Positions 1 to 8,750 of a stretch of 64,000 nt of DNA are shown here, piece after piece. The notes under the pieces were generated by a model. It was not told where the DNA came from. It made no database searches and worked only from the letters and a program-made list of their open reading frames with translations. The first letter of the stretch is position 1, and each line of letters starts with the position of its first letter. Made by a program: the position numbers and the translations under genes. The stretch is from Citrobacter sp. RHB25-C09 (GTDB lineage: Bacteria > Pseudomonadota > Gammaproteobacteria > Enterobacterales > Enterobacteriaceae), in contig NZ_CP057483.1 of NCBI RefSeq assembly GCF_013836145.1, positions 3,968,001 to 4,032,000 of the forward strand. Reading direction: 5' to 3'.

Positions 1-2073
1 CGGGTTATAGCGGACAAAGTCGCCATAGCGGTCGGTCATCCAGGCGGTAATTTCCGCTTCACCTTTCCCTTCCGTCACCATCGTAAAAACCTGATGGCGC
101 ATGCTTACGGCCACTGGCGCGTTAGATTCCAGTAAGTTTTGGTTTTGACACTGCGGGCAGCGTAACTGGCGGGCAATCGACAGCGCTTTTTCCTGCTGCT
201 GCGGGGTATCAAAGGTCCAGGTATCGACGACCTGGGCACGGGTGGTGAACGGCAAGCAGAGCAGCAGCGCCAGGAGCCACATTGCTTTGGTGTTGCCGGA
301 TGGCGGCGTAAACGCCTTATCCGGCCTACAGGGTAAGCTGCGTGTAGCGCCATCCGGCACTTCGTCTGAACGACGTCTCCTTCCCCGCCAGCCGCTGAGC
401 AGCGCACCGATGATCATCAGCAGCCCCCCGCCCCAAATCCAGCGCACGCCGCTCTGCACGTACAGGCGCATGGCATAGCGGTCCTGCCCGGTTTTTTCGC
501 CTATGACCGCGTACCAGTCATGCAGCCAATCCCAGTGGATGGAGGGCTCCATCATCTGTTGGCGGCGGGCTGAGTAAAAGCGCAGTTCGGGCAACAGATT
601 GCCGATCCGTTTGTCCCCTTTCCACAGGGAAATCAATGCTTGTTCGGTGGTGTAGTTACCCTTCGCTTGCAGATCCAGACGTTCAAAACGGAAGGTATAT
701 CCCGCCAGTTCAACCTGCTGCCCGGGGCTCAGGTTAAGGCTAATTTCCTGACGACTGACGCTGGAAAAGAGAATTCCCGCCGCGAAAACCAGTACGCCAA
801 GATGCGCGACCAGCGCCGGAAGTCGGCGTTTTTTGCCCAATGCAACAACGATGACCAGAATCATCAGCAGACCAAAAGGCAGCGTGGCGCGGTTAAAATA
901 CGGCGCGCCGACAGAGATTCGCCCCCAGCCAAACAGCCCGTAAATCATGGGATAAAGCGTCCCAATCAGCACGATCAGCAGCACCGCGCAGAACAGCAAC
1001 AGCGCCGCCAGGATCAGCATTTCACGCGACCACCAGCCAAAATGAACGCGCTGTCGATTCCCCTGCGCCCGCCAGGCGTACAGACCAAGCGAGGCCAGAC
1101 TCAGCACGGAAAACAGTGCAAACAGCGGAACCGCGCGCACGTTATCCAGCGCAAAAGCGTGAACGGAAACAAGGATGCCGGAACGAACAATCAGCGTACC
1201 CAGTAAAGTCAGAATCAGCGTGGCTATCGCCAGCAGCAGCGACCAGTGGCGGAAAATCCCCCGTTCACGCGACGTATACAGACTGTGTAGCAGACCAGTA
1301 GCGGAAAGCCACGGCAACAGAGAGGCGTTTTCCACTGGGTCCCAGAACCACCACCCGCCCCAGCCGAGCTCGCAATAAGCCCACCAGGAGCCGAGAATAA
1401 TACCCAACGTCAGGGCGCACCAGCCAGGCAGCGCCCAGCGCCAACACACCCAGGCGGAAGCTTTGTCAAAATCACCGCGTAGCAGCGACGCCAGCGCGAC
1501 GCCCGCCGCCACCATCAAGCCACCGTAGCCGAGATACAGCAGCGGAGGATGAAGAATGAGTCCCAGATGCTGCAACATCGGGTTGAGATCGCGCCCTTCG
1601 ATGGCGGGCGGAAAGATGCGGGCGAAGGGATCGGACCACACCACCACAAACAGCAGCAGTAAGGCGGTAATGATGGAGAGCACGCTAAGCGTTAGCGGGA
1701 ACAGCGCATCTGACTCACGGCGATAGCGCCAGGCAAACAGCGCGCTCCAGCCGGAAAGAAACAGCAACCACAGCAGCAACGAGCCTTCATGCCCGCCCCA
1801 TACTGCCGCCAGTTTCAGTCCCCATGACAACAGGCTATGGCTGTGCTGCGCCACATAGATGACAGAAAAATCGCTGGTCAGAAAGCAATACACCAGCAGG
1901 GAAAACGCGAACAGCAGGAAAGCGAACTGAGACCAGGCCCCCACGCTCGCCAGTGGCATAAGCCCCTGCCAGCGCAGGCGTTTTCCCGTCAGCACGGCAA
2001 GCGGGGTCAACACGTTGACCCCGAGACTTAACAACAGCGCCAGAAAACCGGCTTCAGGAAGGAGTACGCCCAG
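1..2073 (-). CDS. nrfE: NrfE-NrfF fused reading frame (cytochrome c552 heme lyase subunits), runs off the left edge
   Basis: Codon-by-codon reading of the minus strand from 2076 to base 1 shows no stop. The first ~570 codons are NrfE, a CcmF-like multi-spanning heme lyase that attaches the special CxxCK heme of NrfA; the haem-handling motif WGGWWFWDP lies near 1330-1360. The frame then crosses a REP element (295-359), translated as an Arg/Pro-rich linker, and enters NrfF (signal-like segment MWLLALLLCLPFTTRA, then the redox motif RCPQCQNQNLLESN near 120-165). In E. coli, NrfE and NrfF are separate proteins of about 552 and 127 residues. NrfF could still be made separately from the ATG at 280-282, which has only a weak ribosome site. 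The NrfE start is uncertain: CTG at 2073 follows a good AAGG site and includes the conserved LLPEAGF start; GTG at 2013 is the alternative. Last gene(s) of the nrfABCDE(FG) operon; the NrfF C terminus is outside the window. Confidence 0.85.
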   Translation of the reverse strand, partial: MGVLLPEAGFLALLLSLGVNVLTPLAVLTGKRLRWQGLMPLASVGAWSQFAFLLFAFSLLVYCFLTSDFSVIYVAQHSHSLLSWGLKLAAVWGGHEGSLLLWLLFLSGWSALFAWRYRRESDALFPLTLSVLSIITALLLLFVVVWSDPFARIFPPAIEGRDLNPMLQHLGLILHPPLLYLGYGGLMVAAGVALASLLRGDFDKASAWVCWRWALPGWCALTLGIILGSWWAYCELGWGGWWFWDPVENASLLPWLSATGLLHSLYTSRERGIFRHWSLLLAIATLILTLLGTLIVRSGILVSVHAFALDNVRAVPLFALFSVLSLASLGLYAWRAQGNRQRVHFGWWSREMLILAALLLFCAVLLIVLIGTLYPMIYGLFGWGRISVGAPYFNRATLPFGLLMILVIVVALGKKRRLPALVAHLGVLVFAAGILFSSVSRQEISLNLSPGQQVELAGYTFRFERLDLQAKGNYTTEQALISLWKGDKRIGNLLPELRFYSARRQQMMEPSIHWDWLHDWYAVIGEKTGQDRYAMRLYVQSGVRWIWGGGLLMIIGALLSGWRGRRRRSDEVPDGATRSLPCRPDKAFTPPSGNTKAMWLLALLLCLPFTTRAQVVDTWTFDTPQQQEKALSIARQLRCPQCQNQNLLESNAPVAVSMRHQVFTMVTEGKGEAEITAWMTDRYGDFVRYNP
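295..359. repeat. REP pair (BIME) inside the nrfE-nrfF frame
   Basis: Two oppositely oriented REP units (GCCGGATGGCGG, CTTATCCGGCCTAC, then GTAGCGCCATCCGGC). Unlike the other REPs in the window it lies inside an open reading frame and carries no stop in the nrf frame. Confidence 0.85.
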
Positions 2074-2081
2074 ATATCACC

Positions 2082-3038
2082 TTACGCTACGGTCAGTTGT
2101 CCTGCATAGAGAATGAAAAAGCGCAGCAGCAGAACGCCGGTCAGACTGGCCCCGCAGAGCGCCAGCACGCCGTGAAACGTCGAACTGCGATTAGCCCAGG
2201 GTTTTAGCAGCATCGGAACCACTAACCCCAGTCCCGCCACGCCGAGCCAGAACCACCACGTCCAGAAGCCTCCGCCCAACGCCGCCGTCAGCGCACGCAT
2301 TTTACCGTCATCGCCCAGCGCCAGGCCGACAAAGAACGCCGCCAGCAGGAAGATCTCCAGCCATACCACCGGCGTTTCCATACGGTGGACGAAGTGCGCC
2401 TCGGTGCTGTGCGGGTTACCGCGCTGGCGCAGGGCCATCGCGATCAGCGCCACCGCTGCGCCGGAGGAGATCCCGGAGAACAGGAACAGCACCGGCAGGA
2501 TCGGATTATTCAGGAACGGGTAGGACTTCAGCGCCGAGAGCAGAAACCCGGTGTAAGCGCCGAGCAGGACTGCCAGCACCAGCATCAGCGTTTCCAGCCC
2601 ACGGTGGAACGGCGTAATCAACGTCAGCACCTTCTGGACCAGCCCCAGACGCGGCAGCCAGCGCTGTTGCAGAGCAATCACCTCTTTTTCAAAGATTTTT
2701 GCCAGCCACAGAATCATCACCACCATATACAGCTGGAACAGCATGACCCCCATCGACATCACCGAGGTGAAGCTGTAGTGAAACATCAGCTTCCAGAAGG
2801 TCCACGGACGCGTCAGGTGGAAAACCAGAATCAGCAGACCGAGGATAATGGTCGCCGGTCCCAGAACCAGCGTGGTGCGCAGCAGGGTGCTATCTGAACC
2901 GCCCGATTCCGGGTGGAAACGACGCAGCAGAATCGCCAGCGTGACCAGCCCGGCGGAGATGCCGATCAGAAACAGATAGATAGCGATGGGCCAGTCCCAC
3001 ACCAGCGATTCAAAATGGAAAGCGGATGCGTTCGTCAT
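2082..3038 (-). CDS. nrfD: NrfD, membrane quinol-oxidising subunit of the nitrite reduction pathway
   Basis: NrfD is the integral membrane subunit (PsrC/NrfD family) that takes electrons from menaquinol and passes them through NrfC and NrfB to NrfA. The 318-residue protein has the family length and about eight hydrophobic spans; the first, IAIYLFLIGISAGLVTLAILL, is near residue 18. The start overlaps the nrfC stop in an ATGA arrangement, so the two are translationally coupled. It ends in LYAGQLTVA, as I recall the E. coli protein does. nrfE follows within ten bases. Confidence 0.96.
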   Translation of the reverse strand: MTNASAFHFESLVWDWPIAIYLFLIGISAGLVTLAILLRRFHPESGGSDSTLLRTTLVLGPATIILGLLILVFHLTRPWTFWKLMFHYSFTSVMSMGVMLFQLYMVVMILWLAKIFEKEVIALQQRWLPRLGLVQKVLTLITPFHRGLETLMLVLAVLLGAYTGFLLSALKSYPFLNNPILPVLFLFSGISSGAAVALIAMALRQRGNPHSTEAHFVHRMETPVVWLEIFLLAAFFVGLALGDDGKMRALTAALGGGFWTWWFWLGVAGLGLVVPMLLKPWANRSSTFHGVLALCGASLTGVLLLRFFILYAGQLTVA

Positions 3039-3706
3039 TGGCTCACCTCCCCAAATTTAAAGGGAACGCGGTAGACCTTCGGTTTGGTCCCCAGCGCCAG
3101 CTTGTAGCGATACGTCGTTTTCTGGCGCAGCAGACGGGAAATATCGCTGTTGGGATCGTCCAGATTGCCAAACGTCAGCGCTTTCGTTGGACAGGATTCG
3201 ACGCAAGCCGGGAGTTTGCCCGCCTTCAGATTCGTTTTCCGACAGAAATCGCACTTATCCGCCGTCTTCGTGACCGGGTGGATAAAGCGCACACGATACG
3301 GACAGGCGGCGATGCAGTACTGGCAGCCGACGCAGAGATCCGGATTCACATCAACAATGCCGTTGGCGGCATCGCGATATGACGCGCCGGTCGGACAAAC
3401 GTCCACGCACGGCGCATGATCGCAGTGCTGGCACGAATGGCGGAAGAAGCGGTACTTCACATCAGGAAACGTGCCCTGTGGCTCACTGCGAATAATCGTC
3501 AGACGCGAGACGCCTTCCGGTACGTTGTTGACTTCCCGACAGGCATCCATGCAGGCGGTACAGCCGATGCACAACGACTCGTCATGGACCATGCCATAAC
3601 GCACGCCGTTGATATTCAACGTTTTCGCCACCACGCGTCCTGCGGTTCCGCTGACGGCCACCAGCGCGCCGACGCCGGTGATAAACTGGCGACGAGAGCA
3701 ACTCAT
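3035..3706 (-). CDS. nrfC: NrfC, periplasmic four-cluster ferredoxin-like protein
   Basis: This 223-residue iron-sulfur protein carries electrons between NrfD and the pentahaem protein NrfB. The N terminus MSCSRRQFITGVGAL is a twin-arginine signal, so it is exported folded. Sixteen cysteines fall in four groups: CIGCTACMDAC, CQHCDHAPCVDVC, CVGCQYCIAAC, and CDFC with CVESC, enough for four [4Fe-4S] clusters. The start overlaps the nrfB stop (ATGA), and AAGGAG lies just upstream inside nrfB. Confidence 0.96.
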   Translation of the reverse strand: MSCSRRQFITGVGALVAVSGTAGRVVAKTLNINGVRYGMVHDESLCIGCTACMDACREVNNVPEGVSRLTIIRSEPQGTFPDVKYRFFRHSCQHCDHAPCVDVCPTGASYRDAANGIVDVNPDLCVGCQYCIAACPYRVRFIHPVTKTADKCDFCRKTNLKAGKLPACVESCPTKALTFGNLDDPNSDISRLLRQKTTYRYKLALGTKPKVYRVPFKFGEVSQ

Positions 3707-4266
3707 GGATGCTCCTTAAGCAACGGAATCGACGCCGGGTTAAAGTTCGGATTGTTACGCTGATCGCTGTGGCAATCGACGCAGATCTTAATCCGTCCTT
3801 TATCGTTCAGCGTCTGCATCGTGTCTTGCTTCGGATGCAGCGAGTGACAACTGGCGCAGGTCACTTTGGTTACGTGGACGTCATGCGGCCAGAACGCTTT
3901 TTGCAACTGCTCAGGCAGGTGGCAGGACATGCAGACGCTGTTCTGCTGTTCCACGTTATACACCGGCTCGTTAAAGCGCATCACATCCTTCACCCCTTCG
4001 CGGTGCTGAGGTGATGGCTGGCCGTGACAGTTGGTGCAGGTGACCGGCTGTTTATTGTTCGGATTGATCGCGGACGCGTGTTTTCCGTGCATCCCCTGGG
4101 TATCTGGCTTGTGACAGTCCAGACACGCGGCATCCGCGCTACGCTGCGGAGTCACTTCCCAGCGTTCAGTTTCCTGCGGCGTTGGCGTGGCGGACATTCC
4201 GCTCAGGCTCCATAACAGACCCGTCGCCAGCACCCCAGCAGTTAATAACGAACGTAATACGCTCAT
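3703..4266 (-). CDS. nrfB: NrfB, pentahaem c-type cytochrome electron donor to NrfA
   Basis: NrfB is a small periplasmic decahaem-chain partner that delivers electrons to NrfA. The start at 4266 (MSVLRSLLTAG) follows CGGAG and gives 187 residues with a Sec signal peptide; an upstream in-frame extension to 4353 would be translated REP sequence and is rejected. Five CxxCH haem motifs are visible: CLDCH, CTNCH, CMSCH, CASCH and CVDCH. A REP pair separates it from nrfA, which could lower distal expression relative to nrfA. Confidence 0.95.
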   Translation of the reverse strand: MSVLRSLLTAGVLATGLLWSLSGMSATPTPQETERWEVTPQRSADAACLDCHKPDTQGMHGKHASAINPNNKQPVTCTNCHGQPSPQHREGVKDVMRFNEPVYNVEQQNSVCMSCHLPEQLQKAFWPHDVHVTKVTCASCHSLHPKQDTMQTLNDKGRIKICVDCHSDQRNNPNFNPASIPLLKEHP

Positions 4267-4284
4267 ATTCACTCCGTTGCATAA

Positions 4285-4360
4285 TGCCTGATGGCACGCA
4301 GCTTTAAGGCCTACAAGACTTCCGTAGGCCGGATAAAGCGCTTGCGCTGTCATCCGGCAA
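4285..4360. repeat. REP pair between nrfA and nrfB
   Basis: Inverted REP units: TGCCTGATGGC with AAGGCCTAC, then GTAGGCCGGATAAAGCG with TCATCCGGCA. It sits in the mRNA between nrfA and nrfB, a typical BIME place that can stabilise the upstream message. Confidence 0.8.
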
Positions 4361-4377
4361 ATTTGTCACATGTGAGG

Positions 4378-5814
4378 TTATTGGCTTAACAGACCGTTTT
4401 TACGCGCCTGATCTTCCCACTGCGGAATCACCGTTTTGATGAAGTCCTGCTTCTCAGCTTTGATTTGCTGCATATTCAAACCAATCGCCGCCTGAGCTTT
4501 CTCTTTAGTGGAAATATCCGGAATCGCTATTTCATGGGTAATACCTTTGGTTGCCAGCAGACGCGCCAGTTTGGTACGGGCATCGGCGGCTTTATCCATG
4601 GCAATACCCAACATGCGCAGACCTTCTTCCGGTGCGTGCATCTGAATGCCGTGGGAAGCAATCGACAGATCCCAGCGCCATTGTGCGTGGCGGATATCCT
4701 GCAGAATCGGCTTCATTTCCGCTTCCGTCGCACCGGCATCCCAGGCGGCTTTCGCTTCGAAGTGGGCACGCACCAGTTGATCTTCAACTTTGACCTTCAG
4801 GTCCTGGATCGACTGTTTACGCTCGGCAACCACTTTTTGCAGAGTCGCTTTGTCCTGGGTATGGCAGTTCGCGCAGGTCTGAGAGAAGCTGTCGAATGGA
4901 TTACCAATTTTATGGTCGGTGTAGAGTTTGCCTTCGGCGTTCTGCACTTTCGGCATATGGCAGTCGATACAGGTCACGTTGTTTTTACCGTGAATGCCCG
5001 CGCTCCAGGTTTCATATTCCGGGTGCTGTGCTTTCAGCATCGGCGCTTTCGACAGAGAGTTTGTCCAGTCAGAGAAGGCGATGTTGTCGTAATACTCCTC
5101 CATATTCTCGGCTTTCATGCCGTCATCCCACGGGAACTTAACGGCTTTATCTTTGCCGTCAAAGTAGTACTCCACGTGGCACTGACCGCATACCATTGAC
5201 TGCTGGTCGAAACGGCTGGCTTTATCGAACGGCTTACCGATGGTTTCCATCGCCCGCGCGGCATAAGGACGCGACAGCGTCAGCTCAGGTTTGCCTTTGG
5301 CAAAGTCTGGCGACGCGGTGTTATGGCAGTCGCCACAGCCTAAGTTATTGACGATTTCCGGTCCCCCACGCGCCCATTTGCCGTGGAAGTAACCCGCTTC
5401 GCCATCTTTTTGAATCAGGCGCGCGACGTCCGGGCTTTTACAGCTCCAGCAGGCCATCGGCAGCGGGCCATCTTCGGCGTTTTTCGGCGCACCGGTACGC
5501 AAGGTTTCACGCACGTCAGTCACCGCATAGGCATGGCCGCGCGGCTTGTTGTAATCGCGGGAGAAAGGATAACCCGCCCAAAGAATGACCAGGCGCGGAT
5601 CTTCCGCCAGCGCATCTACGCGGTCGGATTGTTCAGACGTTGATTTCCAGGAGAGGTATTGATCGGGATGCTGAGGCGCGAAAACTTCATTTTTTGCCTC
5701 AACGGTGACCGGTTTTGCTGGCTCGAGCGTTTGTTCAGCGTAGACCGACGAAATGAAAAAAAGCGGTACTATCAGGCTGATTAAACGGCGTGCGCTTAAA
5801 GTAATCCTTGTCAT
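4378..5814 (-). CDS. nrfA: NrfA, pentahaem cytochrome c552 nitrite reductase
   Basis: NrfA reduces nitrite to ammonium with six electrons in the periplasm during anaerobic growth. It is 478 residues, the E. coli length, with an N-terminal signal peptide ending near VYA. The catalytic haem motif is CWSCK, in which lysine replaces the usual histidine ligand; the other four haems use CGDCH, CGQCH, CIDCH and CANCH. It is the first gene of the operon; NrfE and NrfF downstream are the dedicated assembly factors for the CWSCK haem. Confidence 0.98.
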   Translation of the reverse strand: MTRITLSARRLISLIVPLFFISSVYAEQTLEPAKPVTVEAKNEVFAPQHPDQYLSWKSTSEQSDRVDALAEDPRLVILWAGYPFSRDYNKPRGHAYAVTDVRETLRTGAPKNAEDGPLPMACWSCKSPDVARLIQKDGEAGYFHGKWARGGPEIVNNLGCGDCHNTASPDFAKGKPELTLSRPYAARAMETIGKPFDKASRFDQQSMVCGQCHVEYYFDGKDKAVKFPWDDGMKAENMEEYYDNIAFSDWTNSLSKAPMLKAQHPEYETWSAGIHGKNNVTCIDCHMPKVQNAEGKLYTDHKIGNPFDSFSQTCANCHTQDKATLQKVVAERKQSIQDLKVKVEDQLVRAHFEAKAAWDAGATEAEMKPILQDIRHAQWRWDLSIASHGIQMHAPEEGLRMLGIAMDKAADARTKLARLLATKGITHEIAIPDISTKEKAQAAIGLNMQQIKAEKQDFIKTVIPQWEDQARKNGLLSQ

Positions 5815-5944
5815 AGAGGTGTCATCCAGATTGCGCCATTGCGTTCAATGACGGTTCTTTTTTATTTTTTCCATGACGATAACCGCACATAACCGTCATG
5901 ACATTGCTCTAATCTAGATGTAACAAAAAACCACACTCAAAATG

Positions 5945-5958
5945 TTGTCTTTAATCAA
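5945..5958 (-). promoter_or_regulatory. Probable FNR site of the nrfA promoter
   Basis: TTGATTAAAGACAA on the minus strand matches the FNR palindrome TTGAT-N4-ATCAA with two mismatches. Its centre is about 137 bp upstream of the nrfA start; a TACATC -10-like hexamer lies at the distance expected for a -41.5 class II site. nrf is known to be FNR activated with NarL/NarP and NsrR/IHF input; no clear sites for those were found by eye. Confidence 0.5.
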
Positions 5959-6146
5959 TTGTAAGTGTATGTAAAATACCACTTTAGAGTTAGTGGTGGT
6001 TTATTGTGCTACCCCTGTGGCGTTGTTTTCCTCCTGCCTTCCTGTCCCAAAATTTTCATAAATTACTGTTCTGGAAAGATTTAACTAAATTTTGTTGGTC
6101 TTCTTCAAAAAAACACACTGCTGAATATTTGCACAATCCGTACATT

Positions 6147-6164
6147 GCGTGATCTATCGCGCAA
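6147..6164 (+). promoter_or_regulatory. Probable CRP site of the acs promoter
   Basis: GCGTGATCTATCGCGCAA resembles TGTGA-N6-TCACA. A candidate -10 (TATTAT, 6213-6218) would place transcription start near 6225, putting this site at about -69.5, the position of CRP site I at E. coli acsP2. The 5815-6245 interval otherwise contains only this divergent nrf/acs regulatory region. Confidence 0.55.
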
Positions 6165-6245
6165 ATCCTAAACAAAACTGATAAAAGCCCTACATTTAAC
6201 TTTTATGAGACATATTATTAACATCCTACAAGGAGAACAAAAGCC

Positions 6246-8204
6246 ATGAGCCAAATCCATAAACACGCTATTCCCGCAAATATTGCGGATCGTTGCCTGA
6301 TAAACCCGGAGCAGTATGAGGCGAAGTACCAACAATCAATTAACGAGCCAGATACCTTTTGGGGCGAACAGGGAAAGATTCTCGACTGGATTAAGCCGTA
6401 CCAGAAAGTGAAGAACACATCTTTCGCGCCAGGCAATGTCTCCATTAAATGGTACGAGGACGGCACGCTGAATCTGGCAGCAAACTGTCTCGACCGGCAC
6501 CTGGCAAAAAACGGCGACCGTACCGCCATCATCTGGGAAGGTGACGACGCTTCTCAGAGCAAAAACATTAGCTATCGCGAGCTGCATCGCGACGTTTGCC
6601 GTTTCGCCAATACGCTTCAGGATCTGGGCATTAAAAAAGGCGATGTAGTCGCCATTTATATGCCGATGGTGCCGGAAGCCGCCGTCGCTATGCTGGCCTG
6701 CGCGCGTATCGGCGCGGTGCACTCGGTGATCTTCGGCGGATTTTCGCCAGAAGCGGTTGCCGGACGCATTATCGACTCCAGTTCTAAACTGGTGATTACT
6801 GCCGATGAAGGCGTGCGCGCCGGACGCAATATCCCATTGAAGAAAAACGTCGACGACGCGCTGAAAAACCCGAACGTGAAGACCATTGAACATGTGATCG
6901 TGCTGAAGCGTACCGGCAGCAATATCGACTGGACGGAAGGACGCGACCTGTGGTGGGGCGATCTGATTGAGAAAGCAAGCGATCAACACCAACCTGTCGA
7001 GGTGAATGCGGAAGACCCGCTGTTCATTCTTTATACCTCCGGCTCTACCGGCAAACCGAAAGGCGTTTTGCATACCACCGGCGGGTATCTGGTCTATGCC
7101 GCGACGACCTTTAAGTACGTGTTCGACTACCATGAAGGCGATATTTACTGGTGCACTGCCGACGTGGGCTGGGTGACCGGGCACAGCTACCTGCTGTACG
7201 GCCCGCTGGCCTGCGGCGCAACCACCCTGATGTTTGAAGGCGTGCCAAACTGGCCGACGCCAGCGCGCATGGCGCAAGTGGTAGATAAACACCAGGTCAA
7301 TATTCTGTATACCGCGCCGACGGCGATCCGTGCGCTGATGGCAGAAGGCGACAAAGCCATCGAAGGGACCGACCGTTCCTCATTGCGTATCCTGGGCTCC
7401 GTGGGCGAGCCGATTAACCCGGAAGCGTGGGAGTGGTACTGGAAGAAGATCGGCAACGAGAAATGTCCAGTGGTCGATACCTGGTGGCAAACCGAAACCG
7501 GTGGATTCATGATCACCCCGCTGCCGGGGGCGACGGAACTGAAGGCGGGTTCCGCCACGCGTCCATTCTTCGGCGTGCAACCTGCGCTGGTGGATAACGA
7601 AGGCAATCCGCTGGAAGGAGCAACCGACGGCAACCTGGTGATTACCGACTCGTGGCCGGGTCAGGCGCGCACGCTGTTCGGCGATCACGAACGCTTTGAG
7701 CAGACCTACTTCTCTACCTTCAAAAATATGTACTTCAGCGGTGACGGTGCGCGTCGTGATGAAGACGGTTACTACTGGATCACCGGGCGTGTGGATGACG
7801 TGCTGAACGTCTCCGGCCACCGTCTGGGTACGGCGGAGATTGAATCGGCGCTGGTCGCGCATCCGAAGATTGCCGAAGCCGCCGTGGTGGGTATTCCGCA
7901 TAGTATTAAAGGCCAGGCGATTTACGCTTACGTCACGCTGAACCACGGCGAAGAGCCGTCACCTGAACTCTACGCGGAAGTGCGTAACTGGGTGCGTAAA
8001 GAGATTGGCCCGCTGGCGACCCCAGACGTGCTGCACTGGACCGACTCACTGCCGAAAACCCGTTCCGGCAAAATCATGCGCCGTATTTTGCGCAAGATCG
8101 CGGCGGGCGATACCAGCAATCTGGGCGATACCTCGACCCTCGCCGATCCTGGCGTAGTAGAGAAACTGCTCGAAGAGAAGCAGGCCATCGCGATGCCTTC
8201 ATAA
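6246..8204 (+). CDS. acs: Acetyl-CoA synthetase
   Basis: Acs activates acetate to acetyl-CoA through acetyl-AMP and scavenges low acetate. The 652-residue length equals E. coli Acs. The P-loop-like adenylate motif YTSGSTGKPKGV is near residue 265, WWQTETGG near 415, and the acetylatable catalytic lysine lies in PKTRSGKIMRR near residue 605. The start follows AAGGAG. It heads the acs-yjcH-actP operon, coupling acetate uptake with activation, though a structured repeat and a REP separate acs from yjcH. Confidence 0.98.
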   Translation: MSQIHKHAIPANIADRCLINPEQYEAKYQQSINEPDTFWGEQGKILDWIKPYQKVKNTSFAPGNVSIKWYEDGTLNLAANCLDRHLAKNGDRTAIIWEGDDASQSKNISYRELHRDVCRFANTLQDLGIKKGDVVAIYMPMVPEAAVAMLACARIGAVHSVIFGGFSPEAVAGRIIDSSSKLVITADEGVRAGRNIPLKKNVDDALKNPNVKTIEHVIVLKRTGSNIDWTEGRDLWWGDLIEKASDQHQPVEVNAEDPLFILYTSGSTGKPKGVLHTTGGYLVYAATTFKYVFDYHEGDIYWCTADVGWVTGHSYLLYGPLACGATTLMFEGVPNWPTPARMAQVVDKHQVNILYTAPTAIRALMAEGDKAIEGTDRSSLRILGSVGEPINPEAWEWYWKKIGNEKCPVVDTWWQTETGGFMITPLPGATELKAGSATRPFFGVQPALVDNEGNPLEGATDGNLVITDSWPGQARTLFGDHERFEQTYFSTFKNMYFSGDGARRDEDGYYWITGRVDDVLNVSGHRLGTAEIESALVAHPKIAEAAVVGIPHSIKGQAIYAYVTLNHGEEPSPELYAEVRNWVRKEIGPLATPDVLHWTDSLPKTRSGKIMRRILRKIAAGDTSNLGDTSTLADPGVVEKLLEEKQAIAMPS

Positions 8205-8218
8205 CGATAACCGTGAAA

Positions 8219-8250
8219 TGCCCGATGGCGCGCTGCTTATCGGGCCTACA
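8219..8250. repeat. REP unit after acs
   Basis: Single REP (TGCCCGATGGCG, CTTATCGGGCCTAC) 14 bp after the acs stop. Confidence 0.75.
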
Positions 8251-8292
8251 AATCCTATCCCTCCCCTGAGCGGGAGGGAAATATAAAAACCC

Positions 8293-8417
8293 TCCCCCAA
8301 AGGATTTCGTGTTACAGGAAGGCGGCAAGCGAGCACATCCCCAGTCACATAGTTCACTATGTGACTGGGGTGGGCGAGTGCGGCCAACGAATCTGTAGCG
8401 CGAAAGACGCAGGGGGA
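8293..8417. repeat. Structured ~125-bp repeat, copy A (acs-yjcH)
   Basis: Copy A of a four-member family. The core is a near-perfect hairpin, CCCCAGTCACATAG / CTATGTGACTGGGG with loop TTCA. Outer arms TTTCGTGTTACAG / CTGTAGCGCGAAA and TCCCCC / GGGGGA also pair. It lies within the acs operon just before the yjcH ribosome site. Confidence 0.85.
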
Positions 8418-8435
8418 CCTCTGGAGAGCTCTGTG

Positions 8436-8750
8436 ATGAATGACCAAATTTATCAGCGGATAGAAGACAGTGCGCGTTTCAGGGAATTAGTCGAAAAACG
8501 GCAACGGTTTGCCACAATTCTGTCGATTATCATGCTGGTGGTTTATATCAGCTTTATTCTTCTGATTGCCTTTGCGCCTGGCTGGCTGGGCACTCCGCTC
8601 CATGCGGGAACCAGCGTCACCCGGGGGATCCCGATTGGCGTGGGGGTTATTTTAATTTCCTTCATTTTGACCGGTATTTATATCTGGCGGGCGAACGGCG
8701 AATTCGACCGTCTTAATAATGCGGTACTGCACGAGGTTAAAGCATCATGA
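8436..8750 (+). CDS. yjcH: YjcH, DUF485 inner-membrane protein
   Basis: Small DUF485 protein of 104 residues with two hydrophobic spans (near residues 25-46 and 66-86), always found upstream of actP-type acetate symporters. The start at 8436 (MNDQIYQRIED) follows GGAG and matches the E. coli N terminus; the longer frame from 8361 is translated repeat sequence. The stop overlaps the actP start by 4 bp. Its exact biochemical role is unknown; the operon suggests assembly or function of ActP. Confidence 0.95.
   Translation: MNDQIYQRIEDSARFRELVEKRQRFATILSIIMLVVYISFILLIAFAPGWLGTPLHAGTSVTRGIPIGVGVILISFILTGIYIWRANGEFDRLNNAVLHEVKAS

Noticed and set aside
105..407. Minus-strand frame of 100 codons over the nrfE-nrfF junction
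   Set aside because: Shifted frame of the fused nrf gene; its start and composition show no protein features.
8293..8417. Repeat A as an intrinsic terminator of acs
   Set aside because: The hairpin has no T tract and the same element occurs at three other places, so it is treated as a repeat.
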